Source of the DNA: Clostridia bacterium | GTDB taxonomy: Bacteria > Bacillota > Clostridia > Oscillospirales > CAG-272 | Assembly (NCBI GenBank): GCA_017482055.1 | Contig: JAFUOH010000008.1 | Coordinates: 1 to 64,000, forward strand | Direction: 5' to 3' | Length of the DNA stretch: 64,000 bases | Part shown: piece after piece, positions 1 through 7,735 of the stretch | Position numbering within the stretch: the stretch's first letter is position 1 | How the letters are laid out: each line of letters starts with the position of its first letter | Position numbers and translations under genes: made by a program | The notes under the pieces: generated by a model | The model's database searches: none | The model's input: only the letters and a program-made list of their open reading frames with translations | Told to the model about the DNA's origin: nothing

Positions 1-2
1 AA

Positions 3-38
3 GGATTCGGTGAACTGGACGATCTTATGTGCGTGTAA
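3..38 (+). CDS. possible C-terminal tail of a gene entering from the left
   Basis: Reading frame 3 is open from the window edge and ends with TAA at 36-38, giving GFGELDDLMCV. The composition is protein-like, but eleven codons are too few to identify a family, and frame 1 is also open by chance to 186. No terminator with a plus-strand T-run follows. Treat as a guess. Confidence 0.25.
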   Translation, partial: GFGELDDLMCV

Positions 39-51
39 CGGCGAAATCCCC

Positions 52-93
52 ATAAAAAGCGATAGGAGATATGGATTTCTCCATATCTCCTAT
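52..93 (-). terminator. rho-independent terminator of the LytTR operon
   Basis: A perfect 14-bp inverted repeat (62-75 with 80-93, loop TTTC) is followed on the minus strand by CGCTTTTTAT. It lies downstream of the minus-strand LytTR/DUF3021 genes and the 13-codon ORF, and would end that transcript. Confidence 0.75.
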
Positions 94-123
94 GCCCCGG
101 ACAGCTATAGCGGGATAACATCC

Positions 124-165
124 CTATTCGTAGCCGCCGAAAGGTCTTTGTTTTTTGTTAAGCAT
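124..165 (-). CDS. putative 13-codon peptide MLNKKQRPFGGYE
   Basis: ATG at 165 is preceded, seven bases away, by an AAGGAG Shine-Dalgarno (173-178), and TAG ends the frame at 124-126. It sits between the stop of the DUF3021 gene (195) and the operon terminator (52-93), so it would be the third cistron of the LytTR operon. The peptide is basic at the N-terminal half (KKQR) and ends FGGYE; there is no signal sequence. No known family is recognised. It could be a genuine microprotein, a peptide signal, or a fortuitous ORF; only the ribosome site and position argue for it. Confidence 0.4.
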   Translation of the reverse strand: MLNKKQRPFGGYE

Positions 166-194
166 AGGGTTTCTCCTTATAGATAGTTGCTAAT

Positions 195-599
195 TCAATT
201 GCTCCTTTTGTTACGCCTTTGGATAAGAGCATTTATTTCCTCGGCTTCTTTTTTCATACTCATTAAATTTAAGAGAAGTGATATACCGTACATGATGACG
301 CTCATAATAGTAAGAATCCATACGGGAGTGCTTGAAAACCAACCGAATATTGCTCCGAAAACGATTAATGTAATAATTACAATCGAAATGTCAAGCAACA
401 TTTCGAGTATTGGATATTTAAGTTCAAGCTTGTGTAAAAGCATTAGACATAGGTGAACAACCAGGTTAGCGCCGAGCGTTTGAAAGAGCGTAGGAATATA
501 CAGGTATTCCGCTTTAAAAAATAGCGCGATAGTTGCCAAAAGAATTAATGAAATCCCCGTTGTTGCAAACATATTTACAATAAATTTTTTCATATGCAT
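195..599 (-). CDS. DUF3021 family membrane protein, partner of a LytTR regulator
   Basis: A 134-aa protein with four hydrophobic segments (about residues 8-30, 37-58, 70-90 and 95-115) and a charged C-terminal tail (KKEAEEINALIQRRNKR). This size and topology, directly after a stand-alone LytTR protein, match the DUF3021 family, whose members are encoded beside LytTR regulators in Firmicutes and are thought to inhibit or gate them at the membrane. The ATG at 599 lies inside the last codons of the LytTR gene and has GAGGTG just upstream, so translation is probably coupled. The exact signal sensed cannot be read from sequence. Confidence 0.82.
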   Translation of the reverse strand: MHMKKFIVNMFATTGISLILLATIALFFKAEYLYIPTLFQTLGANLVVHLCLMLLHKLELKYPILEMLLDISIVIITLIVFGAIFGWFSSTPVWILTIMSVIMYGISLLLNLMSMKKEAEEINALIQRRNKRSN

Positions 600-1039
600 T
601 CGTCACCTCTCAATGCCTTTTTCACTTGGCTTAAGTAGCCGCGATTTATATATACCTTCTCACCGTTTTTCAAAATTGCTTCCATTCTGCTGTTAAAAAG
701 AGGTTTAATACTGTCCAAGGCATTGATATTTAAAATGCAAGATTTGCTTATTTGCACAAAGCCATATTCTTTTAAATCTTCCGTTAACTGATATAGACGG
801 TGATCTGTGTGGTAAACCGATTTTTCAAGATAAACGAAGGTCTTCTTATCGACACTTTCTATGTAGTAAATATCCGCAGCGCTTATCATTTTCTCGGCGT
901 TATCTGTGTCGCATTTTATCTGCATCTCTACAGATTGCAGGAATGACAAAATACGTTTGACCTTGCCATCCTCATTCGCATAGCGAAGGGTTATCTCAAT
1001 ATCAGGGCAGGATGGATCTTGTTGTTTCTTAATTTTCAT
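590..1039 (-). CDS. LytTR-domain transcriptional regulator
   Basis: A 149-aa protein whose C-terminal two thirds is a LytTR DNA-binding domain: AADIYYIESVDKKTFVYLEK, then a YQLTEDLKEYGFVQISKSC segment and the terminal NGEKVYINRGYLSQVKKAL strand. There is no response-receiver domain, as is usual for the LytTR proteins paired with DUF3021 membrane proteins. The start at 1039 has AAGGAGC seven bases upstream. It overlaps the DUF3021 gene by 10 bp. Probably autoregulatory; a TATAAT box is close upstream (1059-1064). Confidence 0.88.
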   Translation of the reverse strand: MKIKKQQDPSCPDIEITLRYANEDGKVKRILSFLQSVEMQIKCDTDNAEKMISAADIYYIESVDKKTFVYLEKSVYHTDHRLYQLTEDLKEYGFVQISKSCILNINALDSIKPLFNSRMEAILKNGEKVYINRGYLSQVKKALRGDECI

Positions 1040-1058
1040 AGCAAGCTCCTTTTTTAAG

Positions 1059-1064
1059 ATTATA
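1059..1064 (-). promoter_or_regulatory. -10 element of the LytTR operon
   Basis: On the minus strand the sequence reads TATGGTATAATC just upstream of the AAGGAG of the LytTR gene. The matching -35 region is poor (CGTTTT), which fits an activator-dependent or autoregulated promoter. Confidence 0.5.
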
Positions 1065-1299
1065 CCATATTTTTAATAGAAAAAACGACTCTGTAACCGA
1101 ACTACGTTTTTATGATACCAAAATACAAAAACACAAGAAAAAAGACTTTGGGAATTACTCTCAAAGCCCTTTGATGTCTATGGGCTACAAAAAAATATCA
1201 TCACCTATTAATTTATTATATCATATTTCTACATTTCTTTCAATTCCTACGGAAAATGTCGTAAAATTGTTTCAATGCATTCAATATGGAGTTGAAAAT

Positions 1300-1400
1300 A
1301 TGAGAACTTACACACAAGAAAAAAGCAAGCGATCATTGACCGTGTTATATCCGGTGAACCGTCTGCAAATACAAGACTCCCGAACAGAAGGGAGAAGAAT
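1300..1400 (+). pseudogene. remnant of an IS3-type transposase OrfA N-terminus
   Basis: ATG at 1300 begins MRTYTQEK; after a frame change the next bases read KQAIIDRVISGEPSANTRLPN. This resembles the N-terminal helix-turn-helix of IS3-family OrfA proteins (a Lys-Gln-Ile-Val-X-Arg-Val-Leu-Ser-Gly-Glu pattern). Stops follow in all frames and no OrfB or terminal repeats are visible, so only a decayed fragment remains. The rest of the 1040-1704 gap holds two hairpins and no gene I can support. Confidence 0.4.
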
Positions 1401-1574
1401 ACGCCTTGAAGGATGCGGGTTTATGAGACACGTGCAGATAGACTGATGGGTTCGAAAAGGTTTGATCTCAACCATTTGAATTTCCAAATTCCAAGTTTTA
1501 TGTTTTCAGCCCGGTTGACAAAAAGAAAATGCGACCTCGAAAAGCCGCATAAATAATAGGTTTTATAATAAAAA

Positions 1575-1616
1575 CACCATTGAGTCTGAACTTGAAGGTT
1601 CAGATTTCAATGGTGT
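1575..1616. other. imperfect long hairpin in intergenic region
   Basis: Seventeen- to eighteen-base arms (1575-1591 and 1599-1616) pair with about two mismatches around a TTGAAG loop. It lies between the transposase remnant and the terminator of the large lipoprotein gene. It may be a second terminator or a leftover of an insertion element. Confidence 0.5.
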
Positions 1617-1623
1617 CTTCAAT

Positions 1624-1654
1624 AAAAGTGCCCCCGCCGCTAAAAGCGGCGAGG
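1624..1654 (-). terminator. terminator of the 1499-aa lipoprotein gene
   Basis: GC-rich stem (CGCCGC 1635-1640 with GCGGCG 1646-1651, extended by a C/G run) around TAAAA. On the minus strand it is followed by CACTTTTATT. It sits 50 bp past the stop at 1705. Confidence 0.7.
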
Positions 1655-1704
1655 GCGTGAGGAGAGGGGATATGCAAAAGATGCTGCAAACTCGGCTGTT
1701 CAGG

Positions 1705-4700
1705 TTATTCGCCAAATACAGTTACATAATTTGCGAACATCGTTGCTACGAGTGCTCTTGATGCGGGAGAGGTAGGATTAAGTTTTCCATTCTGTCCTGC
1801 ATAAATACCATTCTTCAGCGCCCACTCTACACCATCCTTTGCCCAATCGGACACAACTGCGGCATCGGAGAAGGAGGAAAGTGCGGATCCATTTGAAGCT
1901 CCGGTATTTTTGTTGTTTGCATACCTTGCGAGCATAACGCAAGCCTGCTCGACGGTAAGTGTTCCGTCGATTCCGAACAAGCCATTGCCAAGACCGTTTA
2001 CGATATTATTGGCTGCCGCCCATTCTACGTAAGAGGTGTACCACTGTCCGGCAATTACATCGGAGAAGGTGGGAACGGTATATTCGGACACATCGGCACC
2101 GTCAAGGCGACCGAGAACCGTCACGAACATAGCACGTGTCATTGCGGTTGCAGGCTCGAAGGTCGTTGCCGAAGTACCTGTGAACAAATTATTTTCGGTT
2201 ACATAAGTTACCGCGTCATAATACGGTGCACCGAGGTCGATGTCGTTAAAGCGATTTATTGGCTTTGCTGTCTCATCGACAGTTTCCCTGGAAATAGTCC
2301 AAATATGCTGACGCTGTGCACCGTGACCTACACTGAGATCATCTGTAACGGGAAGATATTCTCCGATACCTGCACCCACTATCACGGCATCCTTTGTAAC
2401 CGTAATAAACGGGTCAACGATATGTGCCATTATATTCCATGATATTTGGCTAAGTCTCCAATTCATGCGCCAATGCCACAAGTCGCCGATATATTCCCAG
2501 TTCTTTCCGTCAGTTGTTTTAGCAAGTGAAAGACGTGCACGCGTCATTGTTGCGGTAGAGCCTGAGCTTCCCTCCTCTTGCTCGGAATTGCACCATACCA
2601 TGTAATAGGTCGTATCATTCTCAGCATACGGATCGCGGCAGAACTGCATAGAAGATTTGGCGCAGATGAATTCGGGCAGCTTAACTATCGGTCCCCATGT
2701 GACTCCCATATCATGAGACTCCGAATACACAATACAGCCGTAATCATTCCACGAATTGTACATACGAAGCGTACCGTCGGCACATTCAAGAATTTTGCAC
2801 TCACCGAACCAGGCTTCTGTTTCATTGCCTTCAATAGTCCATGAGCTTGTTTCCGATTTATTCCAAGTCGCTCCCTTGTCATCCGAATAGAAGAATTCAC
2901 AAAAAACGATACGTCCGTCAATAGGCTTGCTTCTGTCCTTTACCTCATAACCTTGACAGTAAAATATCCGACCGGTAGATACCATCTCGGTCATTTTGTC
3001 ATTCATATTGACAGCAGGCGCGGGAGATTCGTTTTCGTTTCCTGCGGGATAGGGATTGTCAGTAATCAAGCCTCCATCGACCCAAGTTTTTCCGTCGTCA
3101 TAAGAGGTCTGTGAAATTACGCAGGATTTACCGTTTACCGTAGTTTTTACCGCAGTTATCCATGTTCCATCGCTGAGTCGAAGATATCCCGGATAGAATG
3201 TTACGGGAAAGACCTGACTCTCCGCACGATTCCACGTGTAACCGCCATCAAGTGATTTAAAGGTTGCCGCAGAATGATGAGTCTCGTAAACAAGCGTACC
3301 GTCATTCATTTCCATGACTGAGCCGCCTTCACGATACACCTCATCCGGAAGACGGTTGTGTACCACATTTCTCATGACTGTACCAAGTCCCGACATCAGC
3401 AGCGCATCGATATCATCAACGCTTATTGACACGTTCTCGGCATATACAGCAATGCGTCCCGGTGTAATTTGATGGATTCCCTCGGCAGAAAGCATCTGCA
3501 CACCGTCAACATAAAGAACAACCCTGTCACCGTCAGCTGTAAATTCAACGGTATATTGCTTGTTTGTAACAATATCCGACCGCTTGGCGGCTGCGCGCGT
3601 CAGTGCAAGATCATTTCCCTCGCGGTATTCTATGTACCACTCACCAAGCGTAAGGTCATATCCCGCCTTCAAATAAGCGTCTTCCGCCGTGTAACGCAGC
3701 ATTACGCCAAAATTCCCTTTTTCGGCTTGTGATGTGAGTTTCAGCTTTGCACCAAGCTTTACGTTGGCTTCGTAAACATGAACGTATGACAGCGCATATT
3801 TGCCTGCCGCATTTACGGTATATTCACCGTTTTGGTAATGCCAATCATCCGCATTGTTTTCTTCTGTGAAATATCCGTCATCTGTCTCAAAATCCGCCAC
3901 AAACCGTTCGGGGGTCTCAACATTTGTTATCTCGCTCCACTTACCATACTTTACGAGCTCCTTTGAGGTTCCGCTGAAGCCGAAATCCGAATCTATGCTT
4001 ATCGAAGCCGGAATATCGGAAATTCCTTTGTAGAAACAGCTTGAAAGCATCAGCTCAACTCCCGCTTTAACCGCATAAGGATTGTGTGCCGTGACAATAA
4101 GCTTATTTTCTACAATAGATGCATGATATGTATTAAATTCGTCATCTGCGGAAATCCCGCTGTCCGAATACATCCTTGAAGATACCCCGAGCAGTATCTC
4201 AAACTCCGACTCGGGAGCAGTATCATATACTATCGGAACATTTATACCGCTCAGATATTCTATCTGTCTTGCAAGTGAATCGGCAGCCGTACGCAGGCTG
4301 TGCGTTCCCTCGGGAATTACTATACTGTACTTCGATATATCGTTTTGATCTATTGTTATCGTGTGGTTCCCGTCCATTATTTCAAATGCCTCCGCCTCCG
4401 CGCGTGTTCTGAAAAAATATATTTCCTTGATCGAATATGTGCCGCCATCGAGCGCGGCTGTTGTACAGTACGACACGTGCATGGGATTTGAATATTCGCC
4501 TTTTCCCATTATGCGCTGTACAGTTCCGTCAGACAGATATGCCGTATCTGACAGCACAAACTTACCGTTGGTGTTTTCAATATTTCTTGCAAGTGCAATA
4601 CGCTCACCCGTTTTGTCGTTTCGCACGAAGAGGTCCGCTCCCGATGTGCCTGTTGGATTTTCGGCGCTGTAGCAGACGCGGACGTATCTGTATTCATCGG

Positions 4701-6204
4701 AAAGAAGTCCCGCGGAGCCCGCAAAGCTGATCTTTGCCATATAATTTACACCGTGGTTGGTGCTCTCGGCGTATTCAATATCAAGCGCCGCAGTTTCATT
4801 ATTTATTGTGCTTACACCGTAGTTACTGCCGGCAATAACGACCGCGTTGCCGTCGCTTCCGAAGCTGAGGGTAATATATTTTGCCGGAGTATCCTCGCCA
4901 TAATATTCATATGCCTGCTTCTCGCTTGTAAAGAACGCGATCTCTTTTACATAGAACGCCATGTCAACCGCTTCGCTGACAAATTCAACGGTATTGTGCA
5001 TCCCCTTTGCAAAGCGTTCGAGAATACCTGTTCCTTCAATACTTACCGCATCAGAGCGTACCCATTTTCCGCCCGAAGCCGACGTATTTGACGCCAATGT
5101 TACAGTTTCCTTGGGAACGGCATTGTTTCTCAGGCGTATTTGCGCTCCGACCGCATTGTCTGCCATGTATGTTACACGCACATACTTATATTCGGCAGAG
5201 CGGCTGCTTGCACCCACTGCAGGCATAAAGCGATAGCCCTCAAGGCCTTTATATTCGGAATATCCGACTTCAAGGCATTTTGTACCGTCTGTGAGCGTGG
5301 TAAAACGATAATTTCCCTCTGCATTATCTGCTGGAATATCAACAAGTGAACCTGTGACGGAAAGGGTAAGCCCCGTTGTGAAGTCTAAAATTATGGGAGA
5401 CTTTTCGGCTTCTTCTCCGTCCGTCATAGTGTCATTTGATACAGGAGGTTCATTAATTGCAGAGTATGAAACATTATGTACTCCCGACCTTTTAGTTGCA
5501 TCGGATGCTGCGGCTTCTTCGAGAGTATCTGAATTGTAGTAGATCGGTGCCGTGTTGGCAAAGCTTTCGGCATCGGATCGGTTTTTGAAAAATACCAGTT
5601 CGCGGATGTATAAAGCATCAACGTCCGACAGCGGTGCGTTTTTATGATCAGCCGCATTCATTCTTATAGTTACAGTATTTGCCGCATTGAGCCTCTTTGC
5701 AAGATTGGCTGTAACCGGCTCGGTACACATCGCCGCTGACCATTCTCCGCTGACCTTCGAATTCTGAACAAAAAATACATTTTCGTCCACCCCGGGTACA
5801 AACGCCAACACATTTACGTTGACCTTTGACTTCGCGGCATAAACCAGCACCATGTACGGATAATCGCACCTTTCACCGCCGCCGATGCGTCCACCGTCTG
5901 TAAAACGTGTACTTACCCGCACGCTCCAATTTATTCCGTTGTGGTAATTAAGCATAGCACAGCGCCGCCCATTGTAGTTTTCAACGTATGAAAAGTCGCC
6001 TGCCGCTTCTTTTGTGTTGAAATCCGATAACAGGACCGAGTTGTTTTCACCTGCAAATGACATGATAACATAATCGCTTTCGGGAATATTCGATAATGGA
6101 TGCGCCATGTCGGTATCATCCGCACTGCATCCGACAGAAAACAGCATAATTCCCATCACGACCATAAGCAGTACATAGACGATCGGCTTTATTCCGCTTT
6201 TCAT
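1705..6204 (-). CDS. large surface lipoprotein: repeated carbohydrate-binding-like modules, Asp-box propeller, SLH domains
   Basis: A 1499-aa exported protein. The N-terminus is a hydrophobic signal ending in SVGC (Cys near residue 26), a plausible lipobox. Next come three related modules of about 170 aa (roughly 44-217, 270-435 and 445-605), the first nearly identical in plan to the modules of the upstream gene; then a region resembling the N-terminal domain of GH67/hexosaminidase-type proteins (about 615-750), a LamG/concanavalin-like region (about 765-930), and a beta-propeller with five Asp boxes (SLDGGYTW, SYDDGKTW, SDDKGATW, SHDMGVTW, TTDGKNW; about 985-1240). The C-terminus (about 1310-1499) contains S-layer-homology repeats. 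The Asp boxes suggest a sialidase-like fold, but I could not place the catalytic Arg triad, so activity is uncertain. Start chosen at 6204 (second ATG) for spacing to AAGGAGG. Last gene of the operon with 6297-7709 and 7736-9181. Confidence 0.8.
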   Translation of the reverse strand: MKSGIKPIVYVLLMVVMGIMLFSVGCSADDTDMAHPLSNIPESDYVIMSFAGENNSVLLSDFNTKEAAGDFSYVENYNGRRCAMLNYHNGINWSVRVSTRFTDGGRIGGGERCDYPYMVLVYAAKSKVNVNVLAFVPGVDENVFFVQNSKVSGEWSAAMCTEPVTANLAKRLNAANTVTIRMNAADHKNAPLSDVDALYIRELVFFKNRSDAESFANTAPIYYNSDTLEEAAASDATKRSGVHNVSYSAINEPPVSNDTMTDGEEAEKSPIILDFTTGLTLSVTGSLVDIPADNAEGNYRFTTLTDGTKCLEVGYSEYKGLEGYRFMPAVGASSRSAEYKYVRVTYMADNAVGAQIRLRNNAVPKETVTLASNTSASGGKWVRSDAVSIEGTGILERFAKGMHNTVEFVSEAVDMAFYVKEIAFFTSEKQAYEYYGEDTPAKYITLSFGSDGNAVVIAGSNYGVSTINNETAALDIEYAESTNHGVNYMAKISFAGSAGLLSDEYRYVRVCYSAENPTGTSGADLFVRNDKTGERIALARNIENTNGKFVLSDTAYLSDGTVQRIMGKGEYSNPMHVSYCTTAALDGGTYSIKEIYFFRTRAEAEAFEIMDGNHTITIDQNDISKYSIVIPEGTHSLRTAADSLARQIEYLSGINVPIVYDTAPESEFEILLGVSSRMYSDSGISADDEFNTYHASIVENKLIVTAHNPYAVKAGVELMLSSCFYKGISDIPASISIDSDFGFSGTSKELVKYGKWSEITNVETPERFVADFETDDGYFTEENNADDWHYQNGEYTVNAAGKYALSYVHVYEANVKLGAKLKLTSQAEKGNFGVMLRYTAEDAYLKAGYDLTLGEWYIEYREGNDLALTRAAAKRSDIVTNKQYTVEFTADGDRVVLYVDGVQMLSAEGIHQITPGRIAVYAENVSISVDDIDALLMSGLGTVMRNVVHNRLPDEVYREGGSVMEMNDGTLVYETHHSAATFKSLDGGYTWNRAESQVFPVTFYPGYLRLSDGTWITAVKTTVNGKSCVISQTSYDDGKTWVDGGLITDNPYPAGNENESPAPAVNMNDKMTEMVSTGRIFYCQGYEVKDRSKPIDGRIVFCEFFYSDDKGATWNKSETSSWTIEGNETEAWFGECKILECADGTLRMYNSWNDYGCIVYSESHDMGVTWGPIVKLPEFICAKSSMQFCRDPYAENDTTYYMVWCNSEQEEGSSGSTATMTRARLSLAKTTDGKNWEYIGDLWHWRMNWRLSQISWNIMAHIVDPFITVTKDAVIVGAGIGEYLPVTDDLSVGHGAQRQHIWTISRETVDETAKPINRFNDIDLGAPYYDAVTYVTENNLFTGTSATTFEPATAMTRAMFVTVLGRLDGADVSEYTVPTFSDVIAGQWYTSYVEWAAANNIVNGLGNGLFGIDGTLTVEQACVMLARYANNKNTGASNGSALSSFSDAAVVSDWAKDGVEWALKNGIYAGQNGKLNPTSPASRALVATMFANYVTVFGE

Positions 6205-6238
6205 CATGATCCTCCTTGAGTATTATAGATTTTCAAAA

Positions 6239-6264
6239 TTTCCCGCCCGTTTTCGGGCGGGAAT
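6239..6264 (-). terminator. hairpin between the two surface-protein genes
   Basis: TTCCCGCCCG (6240-6249), loop TTTT, CGGGCGGGAA (6254-6263); the minus strand continues with ATTTTG. It may terminate or attenuate transcription from the two-module protein gene into the larger lipoprotein gene. Confidence 0.6.
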
Positions 6265-6296
6265 TGAGGAGAGTGTATGAACATCTCCGATCGGCA

Positions 6297-7709
6297 TTAC
6301 TCTGCCGTCTCGGAGCTGTCTGCGTTGTTGTAGAAATTCATATACTTATTGGCATCGTCTTTATTTTTGAAGAATACCAGCTCGCGGATGTAGAATTCTT
6401 CGTCACCTGTAAGCGGGGCTTTATTATTATCAAACGCATTCATTCTCGGAACAATATTGTTAGCCTGATTCAGTCTTTGAGCATATGTCGTTGTCATTAC
6501 AGCTTGTGCAGCTTTCCATTCGCCGTTTCCAACTTCCTTATCATTTTTAAAGAAAAGAGGCTCATTACTATTTCCGGTATTATGGAAAAGCACATTAACA
6601 CCAACTGTAGATTTTGCGGCATAGAGCAGTACCATGTATTTGTATGTAAGTGAAGCACCACCGCCAAGTACACCGCCATTTTTAAATTTTACATTTGCCG
6701 AGTAATTCCAGCCTTTGTCTTTGTAATTTATTTTGAGACAGCTGAGTCCTTTATAGTCGTCAACATATGTGAAGTCCTCGGTTCCACCCACTTCAAACTC
6801 GCTGACTTCTGTGTCAGTGCTGTCTTTCGCAAATGACATGATAACATAATCATTCTCATCAATGCCGTCAAAAGGAGTGGGCTCGGGAATAATAACCTCA
6901 TCTTCGGGCTTGTCCTCGCGTGCATTTCGGAAAGCGCCGATCAAAAGCATCATCAGCTTGAGCTTCTTTTCCGAGTCTGTGCTGCTGTCTGCGGGCTCGG
7001 CTGTTTCAGCTTCACCGTTATAGTATGACGATGCTTCGGCGGCATAGCTGTCCGCATCCGCCTTGTTTTTGAAAAATACCAGCTCGCGGATGTAAAATTC
7101 TTCACTTCCGTTAAGCGGATACTCACTGCTGCCTGCATTCATTCGTACAACAATGGTATTAGCTTTGTTGAGTCTTTCGGAGTAGGTTTCGGTAAGCTCG
7201 GTCTCACACACCATCGCTTTCCATTCTCCGTCCTCGATTGTGTTTTGGCTGAACCATGCGATCTCATTGCTGTTTCCAGTATTGTGCAAAAGCACGTTTA
7301 CGCCTACATCGGCTTTAGCGGCATAGAGCAGCACCATGTATTTATATTCAAGGGATTTTCCGCCGCCTATTCTGCCGCCCTCTTTAAACGCGGCGTTTAC
7401 CGTAAAGTTCCACTTGCTCTCATCGGTGGGCTTGTAGTTCACCTTGACACATTCAAGCCCGTTGTATTCGGTATATTCGTAATCGGCAGCGCCGCCCTTA
7501 ACAAGCTCGGAAACAGTAATATCGGAGCTGTTTTCGGTAAATGACATCACAACGTAGTCCTCACTGTTTATGCCTTCAAGCGGTCCTTCATCTACCGAGG
7601 TATCAGTCTGAACCTGAGTTAGTGATTCTGATGCGACAACGCCTGTCATACTTCCAAGTGACAGTACGGCACACAGTAAAATGCACAGCATACCTTTAAG
7701 CTTTTTCAT
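6297..7709 (-). CDS. secreted protein made of two copies of a novel ~180-aa module
   Basis: A 470-aa exported protein with a signal peptide (MKKLKGMLCILLCAVLSLGS, cleavage probably after VVA) and two tandem modules at about residues 50-228 and 282-462. Each begins with an acidic segment then DYV-V/I-MSF, has a central GGG (RIGGG or VLGGG) followed by YKYMVLLYAAK and VNVL-HNTGNSNE, and ends FYIRELVFFKNK. A linker rich in Thr, Glu and Lys separates them. The same module opens the downstream lipoprotein. The beta-rich pattern suggests a carbohydrate-binding jelly roll, but I recognise no named family. It has a good ribosome site (AAGGAGATATTATT). Between the binding-protein gene and the SLH lipoprotein gene, it is probably co-expressed and shown at the surface. 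Confidence 0.75.
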   Translation of the reverse strand: MKKLKGMLCILLCAVLSLGSMTGVVASESLTQVQTDTSVDEGPLEGINSEDYVVMSFTENSSDITVSELVKGGAADYEYTEYNGLECVKVNYKPTDESKWNFTVNAAFKEGGRIGGGKSLEYKYMVLLYAAKADVGVNVLLHNTGNSNEIAWFSQNTIEDGEWKAMVCETELTETYSERLNKANTIVVRMNAGSSEYPLNGSEEFYIRELVFFKNKADADSYAAEASSYYNGEAETAEPADSSTDSEKKLKLMMLLIGAFRNAREDKPEDEVIIPEPTPFDGIDENDYVIMSFAKDSTDTEVSEFEVGGTEDFTYVDDYKGLSCLKINYKDKGWNYSANVKFKNGGVLGGGASLTYKYMVLLYAAKSTVGVNVLFHNTGNSNEPLFFKNDKEVGNGEWKAAQAVMTTTYAQRLNQANNIVPRMNAFDNNKAPLTGDEEFYIRELVFFKNKDDANKYMNFYNNADSSETAE

Positions 7710-7735
7710 AATAATATCTCCTTTTATTTTGATAG

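Noticed and set aside
1171..1446. 91-codon intact plus-strand gene
   Set aside because: No ribosome site, and the family-like OrfA residues appear only after changing frame; treated as a transposase remnant.
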